Positions 44,087 to 54,097 of a DNA stretch of 64,000 bases are shown piece by piece; position 1 is the first letter of the stretch; each line of letters begins with the position of its first letter. The DNA is from Streptomyces lincolnensis. Lineage in GTDB: Bacteria > Actinomycetota > Actinomycetes > Streptomycetales > Streptomycetaceae. The translations under genes and the position numbers were made by a program. Where the stretch lies: contig NZ_CP016438.1 in assembly GCF_001685355.1 (NCBI RefSeq), forward strand, positions 8,432,001 through 8,496,000, read 5' to 3'. The notes under the pieces were generated by a model. That model did no database searches and had not been told where the DNA came from. It saw nothing but the letters and a program-made list of their open reading frames with translations.

Positions 44087-44977
44087 CTACGCCTTCTTCG
44101 CTTCGACGGCGTGGCCGCCGAACTGGTTGCGCAGCGCCGCGACCATCTTCATCTGCGGGGAGTCGTCCTGGCGGGATGCGAACCGGGCGAACAGCGACGC
44201 CGTGATCGCGGGCAGCGGCACCGCGTTGTCGATGGCCGCCTCGACGGTCCAGCGGCCCTCGCCGGAGTCCTCGGCCCAGCCGCGCAGCTTGTCCAGGTGC
44301 TCGTCCTCGTCCAGGGCGTTGACCGCCAGGTCGAGCAGCCAGGAACGGATGACCGTGCCCTCCTGCCAGGAGCGGAAGACCTCGCGCACGTCGGTCACCG
44401 AGTCCACCGACTCCAGCAGCTCCCAGCCCTCGGCGTAGGCCTGCATCATGGCGTACTCGATGCCGTTGTGGACCATCTTGGAGAAGTGCCCGGCGCCGAC
44501 CTTGCCCGCGTGGACATAGCCGTACGGGCCTTCCGGCTTGAGTGCCTCGAAGATCGGCTTGAGCCGGTCGACGTGCTCCTTGTCGCCGCCGACCATCAGG
44601 GCGTAGCCGTTCTTCAGGCCCCAGACACCGCCGGAGACGCCCGCGTCGACGAAGCCGATGCCCTTGGCGCCCAGCTCCTCGGCGTGCTTCTCGTCGTCCG
44701 TCCAGCGGGAGTTGCCGCCGTCGACGACCGTGTCACCGGGGGAGAGGAGATCGCCGAGCTCGTCCACGACGGACTGGGTGGCCGCCCCGGCCGGGACCAT
44801 CACCCACACCGTGCGGGGGCCTTCGAGCTTGTCGACCAGTTCGGCCAGGCTCGCCACGTCCGAGAGCTCGGGATTGCGGTCGTAGCCGATGACGGTGTGG
44901 CCGGCGCGGCGGATCCGCTCGCGCATGTTGCCGCCCATCTTGCCGAGGCCGATGAGACCCAACTGCATCGCTGTCAT
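44087..44977 (-). CDS. gnd: 6-Phosphogluconate dehydrogenase, decarboxylating (YqeC-type short form)
   Basis: 296 aa, the short family rather than the 470-residue Gnd. GLIGLGKMGGNMRERIRRAGH is the dinucleotide loop, VDGGNSRWTDDEKHAEEL the substrate contact, and GAGHFSKMVHNGIEYAMMQAYAEG carries the catalytic lysine and the K-x2-HNxxEY signature. It oxidises 6-phosphogluconate to ribulose-5-phosphate and CO2. It sits 1 nt after the pgi stop and ahead of the histidine phosphatase. The ATG may be either of two closely spaced codons (44977 or 44968). Confidence 0.9.
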   Translation of the reverse strand: MTAMQLGLIGLGKMGGNMRERIRRAGHTVIGYDRNPELSDVASLAELVDKLEGPRTVWVMVPAGAATQSVVDELGDLLSPGDTVVDGGNSRWTDDEKHAEELGAKGIGFVDAGVSGGVWGLKNGYALMVGGDKEHVDRLKPIFEALKPEGPYGYVHAGKVGAGHFSKMVHNGIEYAMMQAYAEGWELLESVDSVTDVREVFRSWQEGTVIRSWLLDLAVNALDEDEHLDKLRGWAEDSGEGRWTVEAAIDNAVPLPAITASLFARFASRQDDSPQMKMVAALRNQFGGHAVEAKKA

Positions 44978-44978
44978 G

Positions 44979-46685
44979 TCAGCGCACTTCCTTCAGTTCA
45001 CGGTAGGCGGCCACGAGGGCGGCGGTGGAGGCGTCGAGGCCGGGGACGTCCGCGCCCTGGGTGAGGGCGGGTTCGACACGCTTGGCGAGGACCTTGCCGA
45101 GTTCGACGCCCCACTGGTCGAAGGAGTCGATGTTCCAGACGGCCCCCTGGACGAACACCTTGTGCTCGTAGAGGGCGATGAGCTGCCCCAGGACGGACGG
45201 GGTGAGTTCCTTCGCCAGGATCGTCGTCGTGGGGTGGTTGCCCTGGAAGGTGCGGTGCGCGACCTGCTCCTCGGCCACACCCTCCGCGCGGACCTCCTCG
45301 GCCGTCTTGCCGAAGGCGAGCGCCTGGCCCTGCGCGAACAGGTTGGCCATCAACAGGTCGTGCTGTGCCTTGAGTTCGTCGCCCAGCTCGGCGACGGGCC
45401 GGGCGAAGCCGATGAAGTCGGCCGGGATGAGCTTGGTGCCCTGGTGGATCAACTGGTAGTAGGCGTGCTGTCCGTTGGTGCCGGGCGTGCCCCACACCAC
45501 CGGTCCGGTCTGCCAGTCGACGGGCTTGCCGTCGCGGTCCACCGACTTGCCGTTGGACTCCATGTCCAGCTGTTGCAGGTAGGCGGTGAACTTGGACAGG
45601 TAGTGGCTGTAGGGCAGCACCGCGTGCGACTGGGCGCCGAAGAAGTTGCCGTACCAGATGCCCAGCAGGCCCAGCAGCAGCGGGGCGTTGTCCTCGGCGG
45701 GCGCGTTCAGGAAGTGCTCGTCGACGATGCGGAAACCGTCGAGCATCTCCAGGAAGCGGTCCGGGCCGATGGCGATCATCAGGGAGAGACCGATCGCCGA
45801 GTCGAAGGAGTAGCGGCCGCCGACCCAGTCCCAGAACCCGAACATGTTGTCCGCGTCGATACCGAACCCGGTGACCTTCTCGGCGTTGGTGGACAGCGCC
45901 ACGAAGTGCCGGGCCACCGCCTTCTCGTCACCGCCGAGCCCCTCCAGCAGCCAGGAGCGCGCCGAGGTCGCGTTGGTGATCGTCTCGATGGTGGTGAAGG
46001 TCTTGGACGCGACGATGAACAGGGTCTCCGCCGGGTCCAGGTCCCGGATCGCCTCGTGCAGGTCGGCGCCGTCCACGTTGGACACGAACCGGAACGTCAA
46101 CTCCCGCGCGGTGTACGCCCGCAGTGCCTCGTACGCCATCGCCGGGCCCAGGTCGGAGCCGCCGATGCCGATGTTGACGACGTTCCTGATCCGCCTGCCG
46201 GTGTGGCCGGTCCACTCACCGGAACGCACCCGGTCGGCGAAGGCGCCCATCCGGTCCAGGACGGTGTGCACCTCGGGCACGACGTTCTCGCCGTCGATCT
46301 CGATCACCGCGTTGGCCGGGGCCCGCAGCGCGGTGTGCAGCACGGCCCGGTCCTCGGTGATGTTGATCTTCTCGCCGCCGAACATGGCGTCCCGCAGCCC
46401 GAACACGTCGGTGGCGGCGGCCAGTTCCTGGAGCAGGGCCAGCGTCTCGTCGGTGACCAGGTTCTTGGAGTAGTCGATCCGCAGGTCGCCGACGCGCACG
46501 ACATAGCGCTCCGCGCGCCCGGCGTCGGAGGCGAACAGCTCCCGCAGATGGGCGTGCCACTCGGCGCGGTGGTCCTCCAGGGCGGCCCACTCGGGCCGGC
46601 GCGTGAGCTTGGCGGAGCCCGAAACAGAGTCCGGAACAGAGCCGGAAACAGAACCGGAAACGGAGCCCGAAACAGAGTCAGACAT
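44979..46685 (-). CDS. pgi: Glucose-6-phosphate isomerase
   Basis: 568 aa, about 550 being usual. Signatures: [44 protein letters not shown] (GGRYS), [16 protein letters not shown] and [13 protein letters not shown]. The first ~22 residues are a SVSG tetrapeptide repeat encoded by five 12-bp units at 46617-46676, an N-terminal tail not expected for Pgi. It interconverts glucose-6-phosphate and fructose-6-phosphate. The ATG overlaps the opcA stop by 8 nt. A second copy elsewhere in the genome is likely. Confidence 0.93.
   Translation of the reverse strand: MSDSVSGSVSGSVSGSVPDSVSGSAKLTRRPEWAALEDHRAEWHAHLRELFASDAGRAERYVVRVGDLRIDYSKNLVTDETLALLQELAAATDVFGLRDAMFGGEKINITEDRAVLHTALRAPANAVIEIDGENVVPEVHTVLDRMGAFADRVRSGEWTGHTGRRIRNVVNIGIGGSDLGPAMAYEALRAYTARELTFRFVSNVDGADLHEAIRDLDPAETLFIVASKTFTTIETITNATSARSWLLEGLGGDEKAVARHFVALSTNAEKVTGFGIDADNMFGFWDWVGGRYSFDSAIGLSLMIAIGPDRFLEMLDGFRIVDEHFLNAPAEDNAPLLLGLLGIWYGNFFGAQSHAVLPYSHYLSKFTAYLQQLDMESNGKSVDRDGKPVDWQTGPVVWGTPGTNGQHAYYQLIHQGTKLIPADFIGFARPVAELGDELKAQHDLLMANLFAQGQALAFGKTAEEVRAEGVAEEQVAHRTFQGNHPTTTILAKELTPSVLGQLIALYEHKVFVQGAVWNIDSFDQWGVELGKVLAKRVEPALTQGADVPGLDASTAALVAAYRELKEVR
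46617..46676. repeat. 12-bp minisatellite inside pgi
   Basis: Five imperfect 12-bp units of the form GCCGGAAACAGA, each encoding four residues (SVSG, once SVPD), coding for the N-terminal tail of Pgi on the minus strand. In-frame expansion and contraction are possible. Confidence 0.75.
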
Positions 46686-47613
46686 GTGCGGAGATCTCCT
46701 TGGGTGCCTCGCCGCGCAGGGCGATGGCGTACATCTCGTCCGCGTCGAGGCGCCTGAGCTCCTCGGCGATGAGTTCGGAGGTGGTGCGGACCTTCAGCGC
46801 GAGGGTGCGGGAGGGCTGGCCCGGCAGGGACAGCGTGGCCAGCGGGCCCTCGGGGCGGTCGATGACGATCTCGCCGTTCTCGGTGCCCAGGCGCACGGCC
46901 GTGACGACCGGCCCGGCGGTGACGACCCGGTCGACCGTGACGCCGAGGCGGGCCTCCAGCCAGCGGGCCAGCAGCTCGGCGGCCGGGTTCTCCTCCTCGG
47001 CCTCGACCGCGGCCGAGATCACCTTCACCCGGGCCTGGTCCAGGGCCGCGGCCAGCATCGAGCGCCACGGGGTCAGCCGGGTCCAGGCCAGGTCGGTGTC
47101 GCCGGGCGCGTAGGAGCGGACCCGGGTCTGGAGGACCTGGAGCGGGTTCGCCACCGCGTACAGGTCGGTGATCCGGCGCTGGGCCAGTGCGCCCAGCGGG
47201 TCCTTCGCCGGGTTCTCCGGCGCGTCCACCGGCCACCACACGACCACCGGGGCGTCCGGCAGCAGCAGCGGCAGGACGACCGAGTCGGCGTGGTCGGACA
47301 CCTCGCCGTACGTCCGCAGGATCACCGTCTCGCCGGTGCCCGCGTCGGCGCCCACCCGTACCTCGGCGTCCAGCCGGGAGGACTGGCGGTCGCGCGGGGT
47401 GCGGGCGTGCCGCTTGATGACGACCAGGGTGCGCGAGGGGTGCTCGTGCGAGGCCTCCTCAGCAGCCTTGATCGCGTCGTAGGCGTTCTCCTCGTCCGTG
47501 ACGATCACCATCGTCAGGACCATGCCCACGGCCGGTGTGCCGATGGCGCGGCGACCCTGCACCAGCGCCTTGTTGATCTTGCTTGCCGTGGTGTCGGTCA
47601 GGTCGATCTTCAT
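46678..47613 (-). CDS. opcA: OpcA, glucose-6-phosphate dehydrogenase assembly/allosteric protein
   Basis: 311 aa, starting [19 protein letters not shown]. Family motifs include [25 protein letters not shown] and [18 protein letters not shown]. OpcA binds and activates Zwf and, in Actinobacteria as in cyanobacteria, is encoded directly after zwf. It starts 4 nt inside the zwf end and overlaps pgi by 8 nt. No enzymatic activity expected. Confidence 0.93.
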   Translation of the reverse strand: MKIDLTDTTASKINKALVQGRRAIGTPAVGMVLTMVIVTDEENAYDAIKAAEEASHEHPSRTLVVIKRHARTPRDRQSSRLDAEVRVGADAGTGETVILRTYGEVSDHADSVVLPLLLPDAPVVVWWPVDAPENPAKDPLGALAQRRITDLYAVANPLQVLQTRVRSYAPGDTDLAWTRLTPWRSMLAAALDQARVKVISAAVEAEEENPAAELLARWLEARLGVTVDRVVTAGPVVTAVRLGTENGEIVIDRPEGPLATLSLPGQPSRTLALKVRTTSELIAEELRRLDADEMYAIALRGEAPKEISAHV

Positions 47614-49205
47614 GGCCTGCGCCAGCTCCGTCCGTCTCGTGCGAGCATCTCGTCGGCTTCCTCGGGTCCCCAGCTGCCGGAGGCGTACTGCGCGGGCCTG
47701 CCCTGGTCCGCCCAGTACTCCTCGATCGGGTCGAGGATCTTCCAGGACTCTTCCACTTCCTGGTGGCGGGGGAACAGGTTGGCGTCCCCGAGGAGAACGT
47801 CCAGGATGAGGCGTTCGTACGCCTCCGGGCTGGACTCGGTGAACGACTCGCCGTAGGCGAAGTCCATCGACACGTCCCGGATCTCCATCGAGGTGCCCGG
47901 CACCTTCGAGCCGAAACGGACCGTCATGCCCTCGTCCGGCTGGACCCGGATGACGATGGCGTTCTGGCCGAGCTCCTCGGTGGCCGTGGAGTCGAAGGGG
48001 GAGTGCGGCGCCCGCTTGAAGACCACCGCGATCTCGGTGACCCGGCGGCCGAGCCGCTTGCCGGTGCGCAGGTAGAAGGGGATGCCCGCCCAGCGGCGGT
48101 TGTCCACCTCCAGCTTGATGGCCGCGTAGGTGTCGGTCTTCGACTGCGGGTCGATGCCCTCCTCCTGGAGGTAACCGGCCACCTTCGCACCGCCCTGCCA
48201 GCCCTCGGCGTACTGCGCCAGCACGGTGTGCTCGCCGATGTTCTCCGGCAGCCGCACCGACTTCAGCACCTTGAGCTTCTCGGTGAGCAGCGACTCGGCG
48301 TCGAAGGCGATGGGCTCCTCCATCGCGGTCAGCGCCATCAGCTGGAGCAGGTGGTTCTGGATGACGTCACGGGCGGCGCCGATGCCGTCGTAGTAGCCGG
48401 CCCGGCCGCCGATGCCGATGTCCTCGGCCATCGTGATCTGGACGTGGTCGACGTACGACCGGTTCCACAGGGGCTCGTACATCTGGTTGGCGAAGCGGAG
48501 CGCCAGGATGTTCTGGACGGTCTCCTTACCGAGGTAGTGGTCGATCCGGAAGACCTGGTCCGGCTCGAACACGTCGTGCACGAGCGCGTTCAGCTCCCGC
48601 GCGCTCGCCAGGTCCCGTCCGAACGGCTTCTCGATCACCGCGCGCCGCCAGGACCCCTCCGGCGCCTTCGCCAGCCCGTGCTTCTTGAGCTGCTGGACGA
48701 CCTTGGGGAAGAACTTCGGCGGTACGGAGAGGTAGAAGGCGTAGTTGCCGCTGGTGCCGCGCGCCTTGTCGAGGTCGTCGACGGTCTGGCGCAGCTGCTT
48801 GAACGCCGTGTCGTCGTCGAAGTCGCCGGGGATGAACCGCATGCCCTCGGCGAGCTGCTGCCAGACCTCCTCGCGGAACTCGGTCCGGGCGTGCTCGCGG
48901 ACGGAGTCGTGGACGATCTGCGCGAAGTCCTCGTCCTCCCAGTCCCGGCGGGCGAAGCCCACCAGCGAGAAGCCCGGCGGCAGCATGCCGCGGTTGGCCA
49001 GGTCGTACACGGCCGGCATCAGCTTCTTGCGGGACAGGTCGCCGGTGACACCGAAGATGACCAGACCGGACGGCCCGGCGATCCGGGGGAGCCGGCGGTC
49101 CTGGGGGTGGCGCAGCGGGTTGGACCACTCGGCCGCCGGGAGGACCGGCACGGTCACCTCCGACGCGGTCTCCTCGGCCGCCTTCTCGGGAGCCTTCTTG
49201 CTCAT
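47610..49205 (-). CDS. zwf: Glucose-6-phosphate 1-dehydrogenase
   Basis: 531 aa from ATG 49205; the longer frame to 49526 runs through tal. NADP loop: [21 protein letters not shown]. The substrate site [10 protein letters not shown] carries the conserved aspartate-histidine-tyrosine-lysine set, and EKPFGRD precedes it. An N-terminal extension with alternating charged residues ([17 protein letters not shown]) is typical of actinobacterial Zwf. It makes 6-phosphogluconolactone. ATGA overlap with tal on one side and opcA 4 nt into the other, giving strict coupling. Confidence 0.94.
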   Translation of the reverse strand: MSKKAPEKAAEETASEVTVPVLPAAEWSNPLRHPQDRRLPRIAGPSGLVIFGVTGDLSRKKLMPAVYDLANRGMLPPGFSLVGFARRDWEDEDFAQIVHDSVREHARTEFREEVWQQLAEGMRFIPGDFDDDTAFKQLRQTVDDLDKARGTSGNYAFYLSVPPKFFPKVVQQLKKHGLAKAPEGSWRRAVIEKPFGRDLASARELNALVHDVFEPDQVFRIDHYLGKETVQNILALRFANQMYEPLWNRSYVDHVQITMAEDIGIGGRAGYYDGIGAARDVIQNHLLQLMALTAMEEPIAFDAESLLTEKLKVLKSVRLPENIGEHTVLAQYAEGWQGGAKVAGYLQEEGIDPQSKTDTYAAIKLEVDNRRWAGIPFYLRTGKRLGRRVTEIAVVFKRAPHSPFDSTATEELGQNAIVIRVQPDEGMTVRFGSKVPGTSMEIRDVSMDFAYGESFTESSPEAYERLILDVLLGDANLFPRHQEVEESWKILDPIEEYWADQGRPAQYASGSWGPEEADEMLARDGRSWRRP

Positions 49206-50347
49206 TCCCCGTCCACCCCCTTGCTGTTCAGCGACTTCGTCACGGCGTCCAGCAGGTCCTGCCAGGCCGCCTCGAACTTGGCGACGCCCTCGTCCTCCAG
49301 CTGCCGCACGACCTCGTCGTAGGAGATCCCGAGCGCCTCCACGGCGGCCAGGTCCGCGCGGGCCTGCGCGTAGCCGTTGGTGACCGTGTCGCCGGTGATC
49401 CGGCCGTGGTCGGCGGTGGCGTTCAGCGTGGCCTCGGGCATCGTGTTGACGGTGCCGGGCGCGACCAGGTCGTCGACGTACAGGGTGTCCTTGTACGCCG
49501 GGTCCTTCACGCCGGTCGAGGCCCACAGCGGGCGCTGCTTGTTGGCGCGGGCGCCGCCCAGGGCGGTCCAGCGCTCACCGGCGAAGACACTCTCGTACGC
49601 CTCGTAGGCGAGCCGCGCGTTGGCGAGGGCGGCCCGGCCCTTCAGCGCGAGCGCCTGGTCCGTGCCGAGGACCGTGAGGCGCTTGTCGATCTCGGAGTCG
49701 ACGCGGGAGACGAAGAAGGAGGCCACGGAGTGGATCGAGGAGAGGTCCAGGCCCTTCTTCTGCGCCTTCTCCAGCCCGGCGAGGTAGGCGTCCATGACCT
49801 CGCGGTAGCGCTCCAGGGAGAAGATCAGCGTCACGTTGACGCTGATGCCGAGGCCGATGACCTCGGTGATCGCCGGGAGGCCGGCCTTCGTCGCCGGAAT
49901 CTTGATCATGACGTTGGGGCGGTCCACCAGCCAGGCGAGCTGCTTGGCCTCGGCGATCGTCGCCGCCGTGTCGTGCGCCAGACGCGGGTCGACCTCGATG
50001 GAGACCCGGCCGTCCCGGCCGAGGGTGGCGTCGTGGACGGGCCGCAGGACGTCGGCGGCGGCGCGCACGTCGGCGGTCGTCATCATCCGTACGGCCTCGT
50101 CGACCGTGACGCCCCGCACGGCGAGGTCGGTCAGCTGCTCGGCGTAGCCCTCTCCGGAGCCGATGGCGGCCTGGAAGATGGACGGGTTGGTGGTGACACC
50201 CACCACGTGCCTGGTCTCGACGAGTTCGGCGAGGTTGCCGGACTCGATCCGCTTGCGTGAGAGGTCGTCCAGCCAGATGGAGACGCCCTCGTCGGACAGG
50301 CGCTTGAGTGCTCCCGCGGTCGCGGTCGCTTCGGTCACAGTGATCAT
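49202..50347 (-). CDS. tal: Transaldolase (actinobacterial type)
   Basis: 381 aa from ATG 50347; an extended frame to 50503 lies inside tkt. Signatures: [14 protein letters not shown] (motif TTNPS) and [18 protein letters not shown] with the Schiff-base lysine; [13 protein letters not shown] and [19 protein letters not shown] follow. It swaps C3 units between sedoheptulose-7-phosphate and glyceraldehyde-3-phosphate. 19 nt after tkt; overlapping zwf start (ATGA). Confidence 0.94.
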   Translation of the reverse strand: MITVTEATATAGALKRLSDEGVSIWLDDLSRKRIESGNLAELVETRHVVGVTTNPSIFQAAIGSGEGYAEQLTDLAVRGVTVDEAVRMMTTADVRAAADVLRPVHDATLGRDGRVSIEVDPRLAHDTAATIAEAKQLAWLVDRPNVMIKIPATKAGLPAITEVIGLGISVNVTLIFSLERYREVMDAYLAGLEKAQKKGLDLSSIHSVASFFVSRVDSEIDKRLTVLGTDQALALKGRAALANARLAYEAYESVFAGERWTALGGARANKQRPLWASTGVKDPAYKDTLYVDDLVAPGTVNTMPEATLNATADHGRITGDTVTNGYAQARADLAAVEALGISYDEVVRQLEDEGVAKFEAAWQDLLDAVTKSLNSKGVDGE

Positions 50348-50366
50348 CTTCTTTCTGGCGGTCGGA

Positions 50367-52442
50367 TCAACCACGCGCGGCGGCGAGGGATTCCCTGGCC
50401 GCTGCGACGACGTTCTCGGGGGTGAAGCCGTACTCGGCGAACAGGGTCTTCGCGTCGGCGGAGGCGCCGAAGTGTTCGAGGGAGACGATGCGTCCTGCGT
50501 CACCTACGAAGCGGTACCACGTCAGGCCGATCCCGGCCTCGATCGCGACACGGGCTCGCACGGACGGCGGAAGGACGCTCTCGCGGTACTCCCGCGGCTG
50601 CTGCTCGAACCACTCCACGGACGGCATCGACACCACCCGGGTGCCGACCCCCTCGGCCTCCAGCCGCTCCCGCGCGGCGACGGCGAGCTGGACCTCGGAT
50701 CCGGTGGCGATCAGGACGACGTCGGGGGTCTGCTTCGACGCCTCCCGAAGGACGTAACCGCCCTTCGCCGCCTCGGGGTTGGGCGCGTAGGTCGGCACAC
50801 CCTGGCGGGTGAGCGCGAGGCCGTGCGGGGCCGGGTCGGTGGCGTGCCGCTTGAGGATCTCGGCCCAGGCGATCGCGGTCTCGTTGGCGTCGGCCGGGCG
50901 GACGATGTTCAGGCCGGGGATGGCGCGCAGCGAGGCGAGGTGCTCGACCGGCTGGTGGGTGGGGCCGTCCTCGCCGAGTCCGATCGAGTCGTGCGTCCAG
51001 ACGTACGTCACGGGCAGCTGCATCAGCGCGGACAGGCGCACCGCGTTGCGCATGTAGTCGGAGAACACCAGGAAGGTGCCGCCGTAGATACGGGTGTTGC
51101 CGTGCAGGGCGATGCCGTTCATCTCCGCGGCCATGGAGTGCTCGCGGATGCCGAAGTGGATCGTGCGGCCGTACGGGTCGGCCTCCGGCAGCGGGTTGCC
51201 CGCGGGGAGGAAGGAGCTGGTCTTGTCGATCGTCGTGTTGTTCGAGCCGGCCAGGTCGGCGGAGCCGCCCCACAGCTCGGGGACGACCGCGCCGAGCGCC
51301 TGGAGCACCTTGCCGGAGGCGGCACGGGTGGCGACCGCCTTGCCCTCCTCGAAGACCGGGATCGAGGACTCCCAGCCCTCGGGCAGCTGGCCGGCGACGA
51401 TCCGGTCGAAGAGGCGGGACCGCTCGGGCTGCTCCCCGCGCCACTTGTCGATCCGCTTGTCCCAGGCGGCGTGCGTCTCGGCGCCCCGGTCGAGGGCCCG
51501 GCGGGTGTGGGCGAGGACCTCGTCGGCGACATCGAAGGACCGCTCGGGGTCGAAGCCGAGGAGGCGCTTGGTGGCGGCGACCTCGTCCGCGCCGAGCGCG
51601 GAGCCGTGCGAGGCCTCGGTGTTCCGGGCGTTCGGCGCCGGCCAGGCGATGATCGTGCGCATCGCGATGATCGAGGGCCGCGCGGTCTCGGCCTGCGCGG
51701 ACCTCAGGGCCGCGTACAGGGCGTGGACGTCGATGTCGCCGTCGGCGCCGGGCTCGATCCGCTGCACGTGCCAGCCGTACGCCTCGTACCTCTGGAGCAC
51801 GTCCTCGGAGAACGCCGTCGCGGTGTCGCCCTCGATGGAGATGTGGTTGTCGTCGTAGAGGAAGACCAGGTTGCCGAGCTTCTGGTGGCCGGCCAGGGAG
51901 GAGGCCTCGGCGGAGATGCCCTCCTCCAGGTCGCCGTCGGAGACGATCCCCCAGATGGTGTGGTCGAAGGGGGACTCGCCCTCGGGGGCGTCCGGGTCGA
52001 ACAGGCCGCGCTCGTAGCGGGCGGCCATGGCCATGCCGACGGCGTTGGCGACGCCCTGGCCGAGCGGTCCGGTCGTCGTCTCCACGCCGGCCGTGTGGCC
52101 GTACTCCGGGTGGCCGGGCGTCTTCGAGCCGTGGGTGCGGAAGGCCTTCAGGTCGTCGAGCTCCAGCTCGTACCCGGAGAGGAAGAGCTGGGTGTAGAGG
52201 GTGAGCGAGGTGTGCCCGGGGGAGAGCACGAAGCGGTCGCGGCCCGTCCACTCGGGGTCGGCCGGATCGTGACGCATCACCTTCTGAAAGATCGTGTACG
52301 CCGCCGGGGCGAGGCTCATCGCGGTGCCGGGGTGGCCGTTACCGACCTTCTGCACGGCGTCGGCGGCGAGCAGGCGCGCGGTGTCGACGGCACGCCGGTC
52401 GAGTTCGGTCCATTCGAAGCTGTCCGTGGTCTGCGTGCTCAT
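50367..52442 (-). CDS. tkt: Transketolase
   Basis: 691 aa from ATG 52442 (a TTG two codons earlier is unlikely). TPP-binding: [43 protein letters not shown] (GDG-type motif), [26 protein letters not shown], and [18 protein letters not shown]. Two-carbon ketol transfer, joining the pentose-phosphate and glycolytic pools. It is the first gene of the tkt-tal-zwf-opcA-pgi-gnd-phosphatase operon; the divergent AraC gene and the 15-bp palindrome at 52496-52510 lie upstream. Confidence 0.95.
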   Translation of the reverse strand: MSTQTTDSFEWTELDRRAVDTARLLAADAVQKVGNGHPGTAMSLAPAAYTIFQKVMRHDPADPEWTGRDRFVLSPGHTSLTLYTQLFLSGYELELDDLKAFRTHGSKTPGHPEYGHTAGVETTTGPLGQGVANAVGMAMAARYERGLFDPDAPEGESPFDHTIWGIVSDGDLEEGISAEASSLAGHQKLGNLVFLYDDNHISIEGDTATAFSEDVLQRYEAYGWHVQRIEPGADGDIDVHALYAALRSAQAETARPSIIAMRTIIAWPAPNARNTEASHGSALGADEVAATKRLLGFDPERSFDVADEVLAHTRRALDRGAETHAAWDKRIDKWRGEQPERSRLFDRIVAGQLPEGWESSIPVFEEGKAVATRAASGKVLQALGAVVPELWGGSADLAGSNNTTIDKTSSFLPAGNPLPEADPYGRTIHFGIREHSMAAEMNGIALHGNTRIYGGTFLVFSDYMRNAVRLSALMQLPVTYVWTHDSIGLGEDGPTHQPVEHLASLRAIPGLNIVRPADANETAIAWAEILKRHATDPAPHGLALTRQGVPTYAPNPEAAKGGYVLREASKQTPDVVLIATGSEVQLAVAARERLEAEGVGTRVVSMPSVEWFEQQPREYRESVLPPSVRARVAIEAGIGLTWYRFVGDAGRIVSLEHFGASADAKTLFAEYGFTPENVVAAARESLAAARG

Positions 52443-52495
52443 CTTCAAGAAGTCCTCGATCGGAGCGAAGTAGCTGGCCTGACGCGTTCAAATCT

Positions 52496-52510
52496 AAAAG
52501 TCTGACTTTT
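52496..52510. promoter_or_regulatory. Palindrome AAAAGTC-T-GACTTTT between tkt and the AraC gene
   Basis: A perfect 7-1-7 palindrome, nearly all A/T in a G+C-rich background, 54 nt before the tkt start in the divergent region. A regulator site for the operon and perhaps for the AraC gene; the binder is unknown. Confidence 0.5.
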
Positions 52511-52588
52511 CCTGGGGAAGGTCGCGATGTGCCAGCCTGTGGTGAAAGTGGGACACGGAACGCTCCGGCTAGGCGGCACGAGAAGGAC

Positions 52589-53506
52589 ATGGCGGACAGA
52601 ACCATCCAAGACTCCATCCAAAGCGGAGACGGTGACGGCGGAGTGGACGGCATCAGAACGTTCCCCTTCCCGGTCGAGCGGAGCGTGTGGGGGGTGGGCA
52701 TGCAGGTCGGCCCCATGGGCGGCGAGACCGCCTGGCCGGCCGACGTGCCCCTGCATCGCGTGCACCGCATCGACTTCCACATCGTGATGCTGTTCAGCGG
52801 CGGGCCCGTCCGCCACATGGTCGACTTCGCCGAGTACGAGGCGACGGCCGGCGACCTGTTGTGGATCCGCCCCGGCCAGGTGCACCGCTTCGCGCCCACG
52901 AGCGGGTACCGCGGAACCGTCCTGGCCATGCAGCCCGGCTTCCTGCCCCGCGCCACCGTGGAGGCCACCGGCCTCTACCGCTACGACCTGCCGCCGCGGT
53001 TGCGCCCCTCCGACGCCCAGCTGGAGGGCCTCACCGCGTCCCTGACCCAGCTGCGCCGGGAGTACGAGGACACGACGACCCTCCCGCTCAGCCTGCACAC
53101 CGCGGTCCTGCGCCACTCCCTCACCGCGTTCCTGCTGCGCCTGGCCCATCTGGCGGCCAGCTCCGCGGAGGCGGTCCGGCAGCAGTCCGACACCACCTTC
53201 ACCCTCTTCCGCGACGCCGTGGAGAAGGGCTTCGCCACCAACCACAGCGTCAGCGCCTACGCCGACGCCCTCGGTTACTCCCGCCGCACCCTGGTCCGCG
53301 CGGTCCGCGCCGCGACCGGTCAGACCCCCAAGGGCTTCATCGACAAGCGCGTGATCCTGGAGGCCAAACGGCTCCTGGCCCACACGGACATGCCCATCGG
53401 ACGCGTGGGAGCCGCCGTCGGCTTCCCCGACGCGGCGAACTTCTCCAAGTTCTTCCAGCAGCACACGGAACTGACCCCGGCGGCCTTCCGGGCGGAGCTG
53501 CGGTAG
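52589..53506 (+). CDS. AraC-family transcriptional regulator
   Basis: 305 aa from ATG 52589; the ribosome-binding site is poor, and later starts (GTG near 52641, ATG 52699) are possible. The N-terminal half has an AraC-type ligand cupin (HRIDFHIVMLFSGGPVRHMVDF, GDLLWIRPGQVHRF). The C-terminal HTH pair is SVSAYADALGYSRRTLVRAVRAATGQTPKGFIDKRVILEAK, then PIGRVGAAVGFPDAANFSKFFQQHTELTPAAFRAEL. It is divergent from tkt across 146 bp, so it is a candidate regulator of the pentose-phosphate operon. Confidence 0.85.
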   Translation: MADRTIQDSIQSGDGDGGVDGIRTFPFPVERSVWGVGMQVGPMGGETAWPADVPLHRVHRIDFHIVMLFSGGPVRHMVDFAEYEATAGDLLWIRPGQVHRFAPTSGYRGTVLAMQPGFLPRATVEATGLYRYDLPPRLRPSDAQLEGLTASLTQLRREYEDTTTLPLSLHTAVLRHSLTAFLLRLAHLAASSAEAVRQQSDTTFTLFRDAVEKGFATNHSVSAYADALGYSRRTLVRAVRAATGQTPKGFIDKRVILEAKRLLAHTDMPIGRVGAAVGFPDAANFSKFFQQHTELTPAAFRAELR

Positions 53507-53614
53507 AGGGCACCTCGACGACCCTGGTGGAGGGACGGCCTCCCGCCTATCGTGAAGCGGCTCGCGCAAGGCCGTACCTCCACGCACCGCTCCCACGAAG
53601 GACAGTCACCCGCC

Positions 53615-54052
53615 ATGAGCGACCCCGAGCACGACACCGCGCCCGAATCCCGGGCCGCCGTGGACGCGACGGCGGCCCGGGCCTCCGCCACCCTGCTGGA
53701 ACGCCTCGCCGAGAAGCTCGGCGGCCAGGCCTCGGCGGCCGTCGTCTACGGCGAGCCCGTCACCGCCCACGGCGCCACGGTCATTCCGGTCGCCAGGGTC
53801 TCCGTCGGGTTCGGCGGCGGGGTCGGACACCCGGACGGGGACGGGGCCACCGGCACCGGTGGCGGAGGGGCCGACGCCAGGCCCGTCGGCTACATCGAGA
53901 TCCGGGACGGCTTCACCGCGTACCGGCCGATCCGGGACCCGTGGGTGGACGTGATGGTCCCGCTCGCGGCCCTCGCCGTCGGCGCCCTGCTCCCGAAGGC
54001 CGTCGGCACCCTGTTCCCGAAAGCCGCCCGGGTGCTGCGCCGGCGCACGTGA
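53615..54052 (+). CDS. GerW/YtfJ-family sporulation-associated protein
   Basis: 145 aa, GAAGGA about 12 nt upstream. The conserved core VVYGEPVTAHGATVIPVARVSVGFGGG followed by a glycine-rich loop and YIEIRDG matches the YtfJ/GerW family, proteins needed for spore germination in Bacillus and common in actinobacteria. The C-terminal MVPLAALAVGALLPKAVGTLF is hydrophobic and could peripherally bind membrane. Function in Streptomyces is not settled. Confidence 0.75.
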   Translation: MSDPEHDTAPESRAAVDATAARASATLLERLAEKLGGQASAAVVYGEPVTAHGATVIPVARVSVGFGGGVGHPDGDGATGTGGGGADARPVGYIEIRDGFTAYRPIRDPWVDVMVPLAALAVGALLPKAVGTLFPKAARVLRRRT

Positions 54053-54056
54053 CGAA

Positions 54057-54082
54057 GGCGCCCCGCGAGTCCGCGGGGCGCC
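54057..54082. terminator. Bidirectional terminator
   Basis: GGCGCCCCGCG (54057-54067) pairs perfectly with CGCGGGGCGCC (54072-54082) over a 4-nt loop, between the GerW-like and the GH16 genes, which are convergent. Confidence 0.9.
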
Positions 54083-54097
54083 GGGTCGACCGCCGTG

